DNA of 40,468 nucleotides from Geobacteraceae bacterium. Its GTDB lineage: Bacteria > Desulfobacterota > Desulfuromonadia > Geobacterales > Geobacteraceae. The position numbers and the translations under genes are program-made. Of the stretch, positions 7,990 through 17,143 are shown one piece after another; position 1 is the first letter of the stretch; every line of letters begins with the position of its first letter. The notes beneath the pieces were generated by a model, which saw only the letters and a program-made list of their open reading frames with translations, did no database searches and was not told where the DNA came from. The DNA lies in assembly GCA_023701365.1 (NCBI GenBank), contig JAMPXD010000009.1, positions 1 through 40,468 of the forward strand. Direction: 5' to 3'.

Positions 7990-8512
7990 TCTGCCGGAGG
8001 AGGTGAAGAATGGGGTGGCCGGGCTCTGCGGTGGCCTGCCGGAGGCGCGCTGGGTCCCCATGGAGCAGTTCCACCTCACCCTCCGCTTCATCGGCGAGGT
8101 GGACGAGGCGGGGTTCCGGGCGATCAAGGTCGCCTTGGCCGGGGTGCAGGCACCACCTTTCCCCCTGGCCCTCAAAGGGATCGGCCATTTCCCGCCGGGG
8201 AGGCATCCCCGGGTCCTCTGGGTGGGGCTTGAGGGGAGCGCACCGCTCCTGGAGCTGCAGCAGGAGGTGGAACTGGCGCTGGTCAGCGCCGCCATCCCTC
8301 CCGAGGAGCGGAAATTCTCTCCGCACATCACCCTGGCCCGGCTCAAGGAGACCCCTGCGGAAAAGGTCCTCGCCCTGGAACAGCGGCAGGGGGAGTTCGC
8401 ATCTACCCCCTTCCCCGTCACGGAGTTCCACCTCTATTCCAGCACCCTCACCCGGGAAGGGGCCATCCATACCCGGGAGGCCAGCTATCCCCTCCTCCCG
8501 GAAGGGCGCTAG
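7967..8512 (+). CDS. thpR: RNA 2',3'-cyclic phosphodiesterase (2H family)
   Basis: This 181-aa 2H phosphoesterase has the two HxTx motifs, HLTLRFIGEV (about residues 43-52) and HITLARLKE (about 122-130). It opens 2',3'-cyclic phosphates to 2'-phosphates and was historically called 2'-5' RNA ligase. ATG 7967 is preceded by GGGGGAGGAAGG and lies inside the end of the CapA-like gene. Its stop TAG overlaps the stop of the convergent DUF1847 gene in the four bases CTAG (8509-8512). Confidence 0.92.
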   Translation: MRLFVAIDLPEEVKNGVAGLCGGLPEARWVPMEQFHLTLRFIGEVDEAGFRAIKVALAGVQAPPFPLALKGIGHFPPGRHPRVLWVGLEGSAPLLELQQEVELALVSAAIPPEERKFSPHITLARLKETPAEKVLALEQRQGEFASTPFPVTEFHLYSSTLTREGAIHTREASYPLLPEGR

Positions 8513-9231
8513 TCGCCGAGCACCGGCTGCACCTGGAGCCGCTTGTAATAATAATTCTGCCCGTAGAGGACCGCCACCGGGTTGTGGCCGGTGACCCGGT
8601 CCTTGACCACCAGGGTGGTGACCGGCGCCTGCGAGTGCCTGTTGAAAAGCATGTCGTGGCCGACGCAGAGGCCGACGATGATGTTCATGTCGGTCTTGCG
8701 GCGGTTGAAGATCTCCGCCTGGGCGATCGGATTGCAGGCCGGCTCGAATTTTCCCGGCCGGATCTTGTCCTTTTCCTCGATGCCGAGCCGCATCTTGTCG
8801 ATGCTCCCCGCCTTGCAGCAGATGGTACAGAGCTCGAACCCCTGGGCTTCAAGGATCGCCGCCAGCTGCTTGGTCTCCACCAGCAGCCCGACGCAGGAGG
8901 CGATACCGATCTTCTGGTACCCCATCATCTTGGCGAGGGCGATGGTGTCCTCCACCCGGTTCCAGCGGGCATAGAGGACCTCTCCCCCCTCTTCCCGATG
9001 GTAGCAGAGACCTTCCACCCTGGTCGCCGCCTGGGCGAGCCTGGCCTCCTCGGAGTCCTTTCCCAGATAGCGGGAAAAGGCCTCGTTGATCACGTCGTGG
9101 TGGATTTTTGACGGGCAGTTTTCCGGCTGGGGCGGGCGGCTGCCGGAGGCGTTCCAGCAGTTGGTCGACCCGCTTGCCTTCCACATCGCGCCGCAGAGGG
9201 CGCAGGTGAGCGGAACCTGTTTTTTCGGCAT
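8509..9231 (-). CDS. DUF1847 cysteine-rich protein, copy 1
   Basis: This 240-aa DUF1847 protein has conserved cysteines throughout: CALCGAMWK near the N-terminus, NCWNASG, ENCP, GIASCVGLL, CTICCKAGSID, ACNPIAQA and LCVGHD. The pattern suggests metal or Fe-S binding, but the biochemical function is unknown. It shares most of its length with the neighbour at 9472-10206, so the pair is a tandem duplication. Copy 1 is separated from copy 2 by a terminator and so probably has its own promoter between 9232 and 9424. Confidence 0.88.
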   Translation of the reverse strand: MPKKQVPLTCALCGAMWKASGSTNCWNASGSRPPQPENCPSKIHHDVINEAFSRYLGKDSEEARLAQAATRVEGLCYHREEGGEVLYARWNRVEDTIALAKMMGYQKIGIASCVGLLVETKQLAAILEAQGFELCTICCKAGSIDKMRLGIEEKDKIRPGKFEPACNPIAQAEIFNRRKTDMNIIVGLCVGHDMLFNRHSQAPVTTLVVKDRVTGHNPVAVLYGQNYYYKRLQVQPVLGD

Positions 9232-9424
9232 GGTCGTCTCTCCTTTGATAGCAGGGTTTATCTCCTTATCCCCACCGGCGGCGACGCCATCGACACCGCC
9301 GGTTCATGCCATTCTTCCCGATGCTGCACTGAAAGGCCCTCAATCATAAAATCATCATCTATTGTTTTTAATATCATCATTCCGTTCTCCGATAAACCCA
9401 AAAATGCAGCGGGGCACGAAAAAC

Positions 9425-9451
9425 AAAAAAAAGCGGCCCTTGGGCCGCCTT
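9425..9451 (-). terminator. Intrinsic terminator after DUF1847 copy 2
   Basis: GCGGCCC (9433-9439) and GGGCCGC (9442-9448) form a tight stem with a 2-base turn. On the minus strand it is followed by eight T residues. It insulates DUF1847 copy 2 from copy 1. The rest of the 240-base gap (9232-9424) shows no gene. Confidence 0.85.
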
Positions 9452-9471
9452 TCCTGACTGTTCCTGACCGG

Positions 9472-10206
9472 TCATCCCTCGTGGCCGGGGAGTACCGGCT
9501 GCTTCTGCAACCGCTTGTAGTAGAAGTTCTGCCCATAGAGGACCTTGACCGGGTCGTGGCCGGTTACCCGGTCCTTGACCACCAGGGTGGTGACCGGCGC
9601 CCGGGAATGCTTGCTGAACAGGATGTCGTGGCCGATGCAGAGGCCGACGATGATGTTCAGCTCAGTGCCGAGCCGGTTGCAGATCCGGGCCTGGGCGATC
9701 GGGTTGCAGGCGGGCTCGAAGGTCCCCGGCCGCACCTTATCCTCCTCCTTGAGCCCCAGCCGGTTCTTGTCGATGCTCCCCGCCTTGCAGCAGACGCTGT
9801 GGGGCTCGAATCCCTGGGCAGTGAGGATGGCGGCCAGTCGGTCGGTCTCCTCCAGCAGGCCGATGCAGGTGGCAATGCCGATTTTCCTGTACCCCATCAG
9901 CCCGGCGAAGGCAATGGTGTCCTCTACCCTGGTCCAGCGCGCATTCACCGCGTCGCTGCCGGGGACCGGCTGGTAGCAGAGCCCTTCGACCCGGGCCGCC
10001 ACCAGGGCCATCCTGGCGTCCTCGCTGTCGGCGAGGTAGTCGGTGAACGCCGCGCCGATGATCTCTTCATACGAAGCGGATGGGCAGTTACCCGGCTTTG
10101 GCGGTGCCGTGTCGGGATTGCCGCTCCAGCAGTTGGTGGCGCCGCATTTCTGCCAGACTGCGCTGCATTTGCTGCAGGAGGGGGGTGTTTCGTCGCCGCT
10201 GGTCAT
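9472..10206 (-). CDS. DUF1847 cysteine-rich protein, copy 2
   Basis: This 244-aa paralogue of the 8509-9231 protein has the same cysteine layout: CSKCSAVWQKCG, NCWSG, GNCP, GIATCIGLLEETD, CCKAGSIDKNRLG, ACNPIAQARI and LCIGHD. It has two extra N-terminal cysteines compared with copy 1. It forms a probable operon with the DUF2288 gene, whose stop lies 20 bases upstream. The ligand or substrate is unknown. Confidence 0.88.
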   Translation of the reverse strand: MTSGDETPPSCSKCSAVWQKCGATNCWSGNPDTAPPKPGNCPSASYEEIIGAAFTDYLADSEDARMALVAARVEGLCYQPVPGSDAVNARWTRVEDTIAFAGLMGYRKIGIATCIGLLEETDRLAAILTAQGFEPHSVCCKAGSIDKNRLGLKEEDKVRPGTFEPACNPIAQARICNRLGTELNIIVGLCIGHDILFSKHSRAPVTTLVVKDRVTGHDPVKVLYGQNFYYKRLQKQPVLPGHEG

Positions 10207-10226
10207 GGTCCTGTCCTCCTTGGCAG

Positions 10227-10529
10227 TTACTGTGGAACCGCTGTTTTTTCCTGGATGAGCACATACGGGCTGACGATCAGGCAGAGGAAAAGCCGGTCCT
10301 TCTCCCCGTCCCAGGCGGCGATCTGCTCCGCGGAAGGCTTGCTCAGTTTCCCCCCGGCAATCCAGGCGCCGATGGCCGCCGCGTCATCGGCCGCTATTTT
10401 CAAGCCGGCCTCGACGATGTCCAGTTCCCCGGCCACCACGATCAGCCCGCCCCGCTCCAGGTGCGCCCGCAACCAGCCCCAGGCGGCTTCGTCGACGGCC
10501 AGGGCCAACTCCTCTCTGGTCTGTTCCAT
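10227..10529 (-). CDS. DUF2288 family protein
   Basis: This small (100 aa) soluble protein matches the DUF2288 pattern: a helical start (EAAWGWLRAHLERGGLIVV), LDIVEAGLKIAADD in the middle and a C-terminal LFLCLIVSPYVLIQE segment. Function unknown. It lies 31 bases downstream of msrA and 20 bases upstream of DUF1847 copy 2, all on the minus strand. Confidence 0.75.
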   Translation of the reverse strand: MEQTREELALAVDEAAWGWLRAHLERGGLIVVAGELDIVEAGLKIAADDAAAIGAWIAGGKLSKPSAEQIAAWDGEKDRLFLCLIVSPYVLIQEKTAVPQ

Positions 10530-10560
10530 TCATATCCCCTTTTCCGGTCTGCTGCAATGT

Positions 10561-11031
10561 TCACCAGCGGCAGGAGTCGCTCCCCCGCTTCGCCAGGTAC
10601 TGCTGGTGGTACTCCTCCGCCCGCCAGAAGGTGGAAGCCGGGGTGATCTCGGTAACGATGGGGCGGCGCCACCGCCCCGACCGCTCCTCCCGCTCCAGCG
10701 AGCTGCGCGCCGCCTCCTCCTGCTCCGGGGTGTGGCAGAAGATCACGGAGCGGTAATTGCTGCCGATGTCCGGCCCCTGCCGGTTCAGCTGGGTGGGGTC
10801 GTGGCAGTCCCAGAAGAGCCGGAGCAGGTCGTCGTAGGAAACCTGGCCGGGGTCATAGGTCACCTCCACCACCTCGGCATGGCCGGTGGCATGGGAGCAG
10901 ACCTCCTCATAGCTGGGGTTGTCGCTGGTCCCCCCCATGTAGCCCACCTGGGTGGAGACGACCCCCTCCACCCGCCGGAACGCCTCCTCCACGTGCCAGA
11001 AACAGCCGGCACCGAACGTCGCCTTTGCCAT
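10561..11031 (-). CDS. msrA: Peptide methionine sulfoxide reductase MsrA
   Basis: MsrA reduces the S-epimer of methionine sulfoxide in proteins. The catalytic motif GAGCFWHVE is near the N-terminus with the nucleophilic Cys in GCFW, and the conserved GYMGG, GHAEVV and SNYRSVIF stretches follow. A C-terminal Cys (DSCRW) may be the resolving residue. ATG 11031 ([12 protein letters not shown]) has GGGGAGG 6 bases upstream and is preferred over the in-frame ATG five codons earlier. Length 156 aa is typical. Confidence 0.95.
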   Translation of the reverse strand: MAKATFGAGCFWHVEEAFRRVEGVVSTQVGYMGGTSDNPSYEEVCSHATGHAEVVEVTYDPGQVSYDDLLRLFWDCHDPTQLNRQGPDIGSNYRSVIFCHTPEQEEAARSSLEREERSGRWRRPIVTEITPASTFWRAEEYHQQYLAKRGSDSCRW

Positions 11032-11099
11032 GCAGCACCTCCCCATCTTGCCGGGCTTCGGTTAGTTCCCGGCAGCAGATGATCTCCAGGCCATCCCCC

Positions 11100-12272
11100 T
11101 CACCCCGGAAACGTCCGGAACCGCCTGACCGCCTCGGGGATCGCCTCCTCCCGGATGTTGCCAAAGGCGAGGCGCAGATAGGGGGAGAGTCCCGGGCCGA
11201 ACACCTCGCCCGGCAGGAGCAGCAGCCCCGCCTCCTGCGCGAGACGTCGCGCCACCTCCCGGCCGCTCTTCCCCGGCCAGGGGTGGCGCACCCAGGCGAA
11301 GAAGGTGCCGCTGGCGGTGAGCCGGAACGGGTTCCCCGCCTCTGCGAATGCTGACCGGAACAGGTCGTGGCGGCGCTCCATGGTCCGGCGGTTGTCGGCC
11401 ACCCACTGGTCCAGATGCTCCACCCCGTATTTGATCGCCAGCTGGGTCAGCCGCGGCTGGCACACTGCCATGGTGTCCTGGGCCTTCAGGGCGTGGTGGA
11501 TGAAACGCTCCGAGGCGGCCAGCAGGCCCGCCCGGTAGCCGGTCAGGGCGTAGGTCTTGCCGAACGACATGATCTGGACGAAGTGATCGCCCCAGCTCGG
11601 TCCGGTGAAGAGGTCGTGGGGCCTTTCCCCCGCGGGGATGAAGTCGGCGTAAGTCTCGTCGAGGACCAGGGCGATCCGGTGCCGGGCCGCCAGCCGTTCC
11701 AGCTGGTGGATGGTTGCCGGCGGCGTGACCACCCCGGTCGGGTTGCTCGGGGTGACCAGCAGGATGGCGCGGGTGCGGGGGGTGATCAGCCGCTCGATCT
11801 CCCCGGGCGCGGGAAAGCCCCCCGCCTCCTCGCGGAACGGGGCGTAGACCGGCCGGATGCCGAGCATGGCCAGGGCCATCGGGTGGTTGAAGTAGCAGGG
11901 GGCCTGGAGGATCACCTCGTCCCCCGCCCGGCAGAGGACCACCATGGCGAGCCAGAAGGCCTGGCTGGCGCCAATGGTGAGGCAGAGTTGGCGCGGATTG
12001 ATCAGGGCTCCGTAGCACCGCTGGTAGCGGGCGCAGATCGCCTCTCGCACCTCGGAAAGCCCCTCGTCGGCGGAATATCTGGAGGTAAGGGGATCGTCCA
12101 GGCACTCCTTCAGGTGTCCGGTCAGCTCCGCGGCCGGCGGGTAATCGGGGATCGCCTGGCAGAGGTCGATCAGCGGGAGATCGGCAGGGGCGGCGGCGAG
12201 CCACCCCTTCACCTCCGCGATAGGGGGGGAATGGACCTTGACGATATGGTCGTTCACGGAAAATTTCATCAT
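11100..12272 (-). CDS. PLP-dependent aminotransferase, class I/II
   Basis: This fold-type I aminotransferase (390 aa) has the PLP-binding lysine Lys239 in SFGKTYALTGYRAG and the usual SNPTG, LDETYADF and LRLAFGNI motifs. The substrate cannot be told from sequence; the general layout is that of aspartate/aromatic aminotransferases. The start is one of two adjacent ATGs at 12272/12269 with a weak ribosome-binding site. Longer in-frame starts add a proline-rich leader and are not favoured. It stands 68 bases upstream of msrA. Confidence 0.88.
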   Translation of the reverse strand: MMKFSVNDHIVKVHSPPIAEVKGWLAAAPADLPLIDLCQAIPDYPPAAELTGHLKECLDDPLTSRYSADEGLSEVREAICARYQRCYGALINPRQLCLTIGASQAFWLAMVVLCRAGDEVILQAPCYFNHPMALAMLGIRPVYAPFREEAGGFPAPGEIERLITPRTRAILLVTPSNPTGVVTPPATIHQLERLAARHRIALVLDETYADFIPAGERPHDLFTGPSWGDHFVQIMSFGKTYALTGYRAGLLAASERFIHHALKAQDTMAVCQPRLTQLAIKYGVEHLDQWVADNRRTMERRHDLFRSAFAEAGNPFRLTASGTFFAWVRHPWPGKSGREVARRLAQEAGLLLLPGEVFGPGLSPYLRLAFGNIREEAIPEAVRRFRTFPG

Positions 12273-12423
12273 CGTCCCTGGCCGTGGTAGCGCCGAGTCC
12301 GGCTGCGGCATGCTGAACGATAGACCATTCGCGCGCCGCCGTCAAGAGGTCCGGAGCAAACGCCCGGTTGTCCTCGACGGCCCGCCCATCGGCCGGAAAT
12401 CACCCCCCTTTCCTCTCATGAAG

Positions 12424-12454
12424 ATAAAAACGCCGCAGGGGGAATCCCTGCGGC
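12424..12454 (-). terminator. Intrinsic terminator of the alpha/beta hydrolase gene
   Basis: GCCGCAGGG (12432-12440) and CCCTGCGGC (12446-12454) form a perfect 9-bp stem with a 5-base loop. On the minus strand the stem is followed by GTTTTTATC. It lies 38 bases past the hydrolase stop. Confidence 0.85.
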
Positions 12455-12491
12455 ATGCGTAGCAACGAAGAAGGGGGGAGAAAACTCCGGC

Positions 12492-13283
12492 TCAGATTCC
12501 CCGGAGAAACTCGGTGAGGGCAGCATTGAAGGCGCCGGGGCTCTCCAGGTTGACCATGTGCCCGGCCGCCGGGATGATGGTGAGCCGGCAGCCGGGGATC
12601 CCCGCCGCGATGAGCCGGGCATTCTCCGGCGGCGCGGCCTTGTCCAGCTCGGCGCCGAGCGCCAGGGAAGGGACGGTGAGGCCGGCGAGAAGCGGGGTAT
12701 AGTCCTTCCGCTCCCGCATGGCGAGGAGCCCGCCGGCGATCCCCCGGGAATCGTTGGCGGTCATCCAGCCGTACACCTCCGCCACCAGCTTCGGCCGCTC
12801 CTTGGGAGTCTCCCCGGCGAACAGGAGTTTCTCGAAGCTGTCCGCCACCACCTGGGGGCCGAACTGCTGCACCTCCCGGGCAAGGGTGAGCCGGCGCGCC
12901 CTTCCCGCCTCGTCGTCGGCATTGGCCCGGGTGGTGAGGAAACAGGCGCCCCGCACCCTCGACCGGTGGCGCTCCAGGAGGTTGAACAGGACGTACCCCC
13001 CCATCGACATCCCGCCAACCACCGTCTGCTCGATCCCGAGCTGGTCGAGGAGCTCCACCAGGTCGTCGGCAAACAGCTCCATGGAATAGGGGCCGTCGGG
13101 GGCGTCGCTCTCGCCGAAACCGCGCAGGTCGGGGGTTATCACCCGGAAGCCGGCCGAGGTCAATGCCCGGATCTGGGGTTGCCACATCCGCCGGCAGAGG
13201 GGGAAGCCATGGATGAGGAGCAGGGGGGGACCGCTGCCGTTGTCGTCGTACCCCATGGTGATGCCGTTTATGAGCGCGTGCAT
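12492..13283 (-). CDS. Alpha/beta hydrolase
   Basis: This 263-aa serine hydrolase has the oxyanion HGFPLCRRMW motif, nucleophile Ser93 in GGMSMGG, a late Asp (LGAELDKAAP) and the catalytic His in AAGHMVNLESP. The closest style is the 3-oxoadipate enol-lactonase/haloperoxidase branch, but the substrate is unknown. ATG 13283 (MHALINGITMGYDD) is preferred over an in-frame ATG at 13310, which would overlap the upstream nitroreductase by 4 bases. The two genes are likely cotranscribed. Confidence 0.88.
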   Translation of the reverse strand: MHALINGITMGYDDNGSGPPLLLIHGFPLCRRMWQPQIRALTSAGFRVITPDLRGFGESDAPDGPYSMELFADDLVELLDQLGIEQTVVGGMSMGGYVLFNLLERHRSRVRGACFLTTRANADDEAGRARRLTLAREVQQFGPQVVADSFEKLLFAGETPKERPKLVAEVYGWMTANDSRGIAGGLLAMRERKDYTPLLAGLTVPSLALGAELDKAAPPENARLIAAGIPGCRLTIIPAAGHMVNLESPGAFNAALTEFLRGI

Positions 13284-13306
13284 GGATGACACTCCCAACC
13301 CTCCGG

Positions 13307-14326
13307 TCACCTCGTCAGCGACACTTCGACCGGTGGCTGCCGCGGGGTATGGCTCTTGGGCGGCTCGGCAAACCCCATCCGGAAGATCAGCTGAGGGGTG
13401 AATTCCGGCCGCGAGATGGACTTCGCTGCCTCTAACCTGAGGTCCAGAACCTGCAAGACCTGATTCATGGGATGCACCCCGATGCCGAGGGTAGTCGCCA
13501 TCAGCCAGAGTCGTTCCATGACCTGGCCGACCCTGACCTGTTCCACCGGGTCATCGCTCGCTGAGCTGAGGATCGCCAGTAGCGGCGAACTCATGAGAAT
13601 TTCGGCGTCCCTCCTGGCTTTACCCTTCCCCAGGTTCAGGAATGTGACGGCCAGCGATTTCATCTTGGCTATCAGCCACGGCACCCCCAATACCCCTTGT
13701 TCGATCCAGAAGGCAAGCTCCTCGCACCAGCGATCATCCGCAAACAGGCGCGTATCGGCACGCACCAGCAGATCGTCAAAGGCGCTCTTGATCCGGACGT
13801 CTTCGATAATATCCAGCAGGATACCCTCTTCGGCACAGCAGCCACTGATCTTCGCCATCGCGCCCCGCTCGATGGGGCGCTCCAGATACTCGTCGCAGTT
13901 GGTGTGCCGCCGGGGAATGGCGGCGAACAGCTCCGGCCGCATGGAGGATGACGCTTCCCCCCGGGGAGACAGCTTGACCGAGGCTATCGGCCCTTTCCGG
14001 AAGGTCGGCGGATGGTAGGCGACCTCGGCGCCGTAACCAAAATGGTCGGCGGCGATGAGGAAATTCTCCAGCGCGCACCCAGTGCTCATGTACATGTTGC
14101 GCTGATCCCAGTCAGCCACCTTGAGCCAGCGCTCATGGTCTGCAAAGACCTGCAGTTCATCACCGCTCACGGCGAATTGCCAGGGCTGGGTATTGAGGAT
14201 GGAAGGGGCCAGGATGGCGTAGCCGAGCAGGAATCTGATCTTGTCGGGCATGCTTCCCTGGTGCGGGAAATCCTGCTCCCTGATTTGCCAGGGGGTGACC
14301 TTGGGATCGAATCCTCTCATGCGCAA
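13307..14326 (-). CDS. Acg-type nitroreductase-fold FMN protein
   Basis: This 339-aa protein has the nitroreductase-like N-terminal APSILNTQPWQF segment, typical of FMN-binding oxidoreductases of the Acg family. Later segments include PRRHTNCDEYLERP and MERLWLMATTLGIGVHPMNQ. In that family a lid segment can block the usual flavin donor pocket and the proteins may sequester FMN; that is family knowledge, not seen here. No signal peptide is visible. It precedes the hydrolase by 23 bases. Confidence 0.8.
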   Translation of the reverse strand: MRMRGFDPKVTPWQIREQDFPHQGSMPDKIRFLLGYAILAPSILNTQPWQFAVSGDELQVFADHERWLKVADWDQRNMYMSTGCALENFLIAADHFGYGAEVAYHPPTFRKGPIASVKLSPRGEASSSMRPELFAAIPRRHTNCDEYLERPIERGAMAKISGCCAEEGILLDIIEDVRIKSAFDDLLVRADTRLFADDRWCEELAFWIEQGVLGVPWLIAKMKSLAVTFLNLGKGKARRDAEILMSSPLLAILSSASDDPVEQVRVGQVMERLWLMATTLGIGVHPMNQVLQVLDLRLEAAKSISRPEFTPQLIFRMGFAEPPKSHTPRQPPVEVSLTR

Positions 14327-14448
14327 ATCCTCCCCGTCGCCGCCGGAGTAACGGAGGGAAACCGGAAAGTTCTCCCGACAGATTAGCGAATACCGGTTAA
14401 ACTATACTATTCTAACTGCAATTGACAAGGGACAGCGGCTCCGGCTCC

Positions 14449-14784
14449 TCATTTTTCGATTATCCGCGACGGTTCGAAACAGTCGGTGAATTCCGGCGTC
14501 GGCGAAGAGCACTGCTTCCCCTCGAGCGTCACCATGCTGCCCTGATGAGCTCTGCGGAGTTCGTCCTGAAGCGGACCGAGCAGGAGATAATTCCCACCCC
14601 GGCCCACCCCGCCCCGGTTGCTTCCCGTCGTCAGCACCAGCCGGGCAAAGGGCTCATTGCCGACGACCCTGACCGTGCCGGTGAGGGTCGTGAGCTCAGA
14701 CTGCTTCACTCCCATGGCACACCCCTGCGTTGCGCTGAGAATAACCAGCAGCGCGCTGAGTTGACCGACCAGTATTCTCACCAT
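14449..14784 (-). CDS. Small exported protein, probable lipoprotein
   Basis: ATG 14784 has GGGAGG five bases upstream and starts a signal-like segment (MVRILVGQLSALLVILSATQ) followed by GCAMG, a possible but non-canonical lipobox. The mature part is about 90 residues with a beta-rich LTGTVRVVGNEPFARLVLT segment and a Cys pair (KQCSSPTPEFTDC) near the C-terminus. No family recognised. It follows the metalloprotease gene by 13 bases and is probably in its operon. Confidence 0.7.
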   Translation of the reverse strand: MVRILVGQLSALLVILSATQGCAMGVKQSELTTLTGTVRVVGNEPFARLVLTTGSNRGGVGRGGNYLLLGPLQDELRRAHQGSMVTLEGKQCSSPTPEFTDCFEPSRIIEK

Positions 14785-14797
14785 AGGCGCCTCCCGA

Positions 14798-16324
14798 TCA
14801 GAATGGCGGTCTAGCCCCCGTGGCCCGGAGCGCCTTCTCGCGCTCCCGGAGGAACGCATGCACCGATACCGGCTGCGGCCTGCCGGTCAGCGTTGCCAGC
14901 TTCCTGGCGAGCGGGTTGCCATTGGCAGCATGCAGAATCTGCGGCGGCGTCATCGAGGCGGTCTCTGCGGCGGGAAGCGCCGCTCCCCCGCCGGTGACCG
15001 GAGCCAATTCGTTGCGGATCACCGAGGCCCCGCTGCCGGAGGAAGTCCCGGAGGGGTTCTGGGCGATCAGGTAACCCGTGGTCGTAAAGCTGGCCGGCGT
15101 CCCGGCGGTCATGTCGAAGGTGAGGCTGCCGCTGCCGGCATCCACGAACGTCCCCTTCTCGGCGGGGTTTGCCGGGCTCCAGGTCACCGCATGGGGGGGA
15201 GAAGGTGACGGCGTGTAGCTGTAGTAATTGACACTCCACTGGCCGAGGACGTCAAGGGTCGACCGGTCCTGCCGGGAGAGGGGAAACAGCCCGGGGAGGG
15301 TCACCCTGTCCTGACCGTCGTTGAAGGTGTAGCTTCCCGGCCAGGTGTTGATCGAAAGATAGGACCATGCCGGATTATTCTGGGGCACTGGCACGGTGGT
15401 GCCGTTCCCGACGTAATTTGCCACGGCCCAGTCGCGGAAGGTCCCGGTGAAGTCCTTCGGGTATCCGGCCGCTGCGAGGGCGGCGGAAACCGAGTCTATG
15501 CCGGTCTGGCTGTTCTGGAGCATCGTCCGGAAAATGCCGCTGCCTACCCGGTCCTTGAAGTACTGGGCCCACATGTAGACCACCGCGTAGTCCTCCAGGG
15601 TGTTGTTCCAGCCGGTCAGCGAATCTGCGGGGGCATGCTGGTAGGTGAGCACCTGGCTGTAATCCGGCCCGTAACCGCAGTAAGTCCGGGCCACGGTGGA
15701 CATCGCCTCGTCGAGCCAGGTGTCATCCAGGACGTTGCGCTGGTGGGCCTTCTGCTCCCAGTGGATCACGTGCTGGAACTCATGGGCAATGGTCTCAAAG
15801 AAGCTGATGCTGGCAGGGTCGACGCCGGTCGCCGGATTGATGTTCAGAAAGAGTATTTCCTTCTGATTGGAATTGGGGTTTTGCGCGGTGAGGGCAAATT
15901 CACTGAGCGGGTCGAAATAGCCGGCGATGAAGCTGGCGCTGGAGGTGGGGTTGAACCCGTCCCGCACGTTGAGGAGGAGGATGTAGAGCTTCGGGTCACC
16001 ATCAATCCCCGGATTCGGCTCGCTGCCGAAGGCGGCAACGAGGCCCGGGTAGATGGCGTTGTCGAATTCGCTCCTGAGCGCCTCGATCGCCTGCGGGGAA
16101 ACGGCCCCCCCCTGCTCCAGGAAGATCTGGCAGTGGCTCCCCTCCGCCACCTTGGTGGCATTGACCGGGTAGTAGGCAGTGGCAGAGGAAGCGGATGAGG
16201 TGAAATCGACCGCCCAGAAGCTCCCCGAAGCAAGGGGCGCCGGAGTCGTCGATGAGCCTCCATTATCACTGCTGCCGCAGCCACACAGAACAGCCAGACA
16301 CCAGAGCGCCAGCAAAATTTTCAT
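14798..16324 (-). CDS. Lipoprotein zinc metalloprotease, M30 (hyicolysin)-like
   Basis: This 508-aa protein starts with a lipoprotein signal (lipobox LCGC, Cys16) and a Ser/Gly/Thr-rich linker. The zinc motif H181-E182-F-Q-H185 lies in ETIAHEFQHVIHWEQKAH, followed by a WLDEAMSTVA segment that supplies the usual downstream acidic residue. The pattern fits peptidase family M30. The C-terminal 150 residues look like a beta-sandwich domain. It is probably anchored in the outer membrane or exported; the substrate is unknown. Confidence 0.82.
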   Translation of the reverse strand: MKILLALWCLAVLCGCGSSDNGGSSTTPAPLASGSFWAVDFTSSASSATAYYPVNATKVAEGSHCQIFLEQGGAVSPQAIEALRSEFDNAIYPGLVAAFGSEPNPGIDGDPKLYILLLNVRDGFNPTSSASFIAGYFDPLSEFALTAQNPNSNQKEILFLNINPATGVDPASISFFETIAHEFQHVIHWEQKAHQRNVLDDTWLDEAMSTVARTYCGYGPDYSQVLTYQHAPADSLTGWNNTLEDYAVVYMWAQYFKDRVGSGIFRTMLQNSQTGIDSVSAALAAAGYPKDFTGTFRDWAVANYVGNGTTVPVPQNNPAWSYLSINTWPGSYTFNDGQDRVTLPGLFPLSRQDRSTLDVLGQWSVNYYSYTPSPSPPHAVTWSPANPAEKGTFVDAGSGSLTFDMTAGTPASFTTTGYLIAQNPSGTSSGSGASVIRNELAPVTGGGAALPAAETASMTPPQILHAANGNPLARKLATLTGRPQPVSVHAFLREREKALRATGARPPF

Positions 16325-16489
16325 GGGTTACGCCTTTCTGCCGCCAAAATGGTGCCGCTCCCGGTTGCCGCAGCCCCTTCCGGAATCCGGCGGCCCAGAA
16401 TGGGGCGATCTCTTACAGAATACCAACAACGCCTATAATCTCAACAATTTTCTGCGCCGCCACCCCCCGCCGGCCATTGCTTCGCGCAC

Positions 16490-17143
16490 TCACTCGAACT
16501 GGGCCTTGAACTCCTCCACCAGCAGGCGCAGCCCGGCGACCTCCGCGCGCAGGGCTGCCACCTCCTCCTCCAGTTGGGCGACCCGCTCGTTCTCGGCCAT
16601 GACCCGGAGCCGCGCCCCATCTGGCGGCGGGGAGAGCTGTTCGGGGGGAATCACCGGCTCGCCGGCGAACAGCTGGGCGTAACGGGATTCCTTCCGGCCG
16701 GGCTGGCGGGGAAGCCTGGTGACCAGGTTGCGCCCCGCAAGCTCTTCCAGGACCGCTTCCACGGCGGCGAGATCGGCGAAGGAGTGCATCCGCTCAGCCC
16801 GGCTCCGCAACTCGCCGACGGTCTGCGCCCCCCGCAGCAGAAGCTCGGCGAGCACTGCCAGTTCCGCAGGGGAGAGGCGCAGCTGCTCCGCCAGGAGATG
16901 GCGGTACTTGGTGACCCGCCCCCCGTCGGCTGAGACCACCGCCAACTGCTTGAAGCGCAGCGTGTCGAGGGCCCGGACCACCTCGTCCTCCGCCAGGTTC
17001 AGCACCGGCTCCCGGTTCGACTTCTGGTTGCAGGCGTTGACCAGGGCGTTGAGGGTGAGCGGGTAGTACTCCGGGGTGGCCAGCTCCTTCTCGATCAGGG
17101 AGCCGAGCACCCGGACCTCCATGTCGTTCAACGTCGTATCCAT
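16490..17143 (-). CDS. YceH/DUF480 winged-helix protein
   Basis: This 217-aa protein begins with the DUF480 signature (LNDMEVRVLGSLIEKELATPEYYPLTLNAL in several short conserved blocks, CNQKSNREPV). It consists of two winged-helix domains and a C-terminal coiled coil (VAQLEEEVAALRAEVAGLRL). E. coli YceH is the type member; its function is not established. It is monocistronic, and its ATG 17143 faces a divergent promoter region shared with the DUF4388 gene. Confidence 0.9.
   Translation of the reverse strand: MDTTLNDMEVRVLGSLIEKELATPEYYPLTLNALVNACNQKSNREPVLNLAEDEVVRALDTLRFKQLAVVSADGGRVTKYRHLLAEQLRLSPAELAVLAELLLRGAQTVGELRSRAERMHSFADLAAVEAVLEELAGRNLVTRLPRQPGRKESRYAQLFAGEPVIPPEQLSPPPDGARLRVMAENERVAQLEEEVAALRAEVAGLRLLVEEFKAQFE

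Noticed and set aside
9481..11082. A 533-codon plus-strand open frame.
   Set aside because: It crosses three genuine minus-strand genes (DUF1847, DUF2288, msrA) and their gaps; composition is that of an antisense frame.
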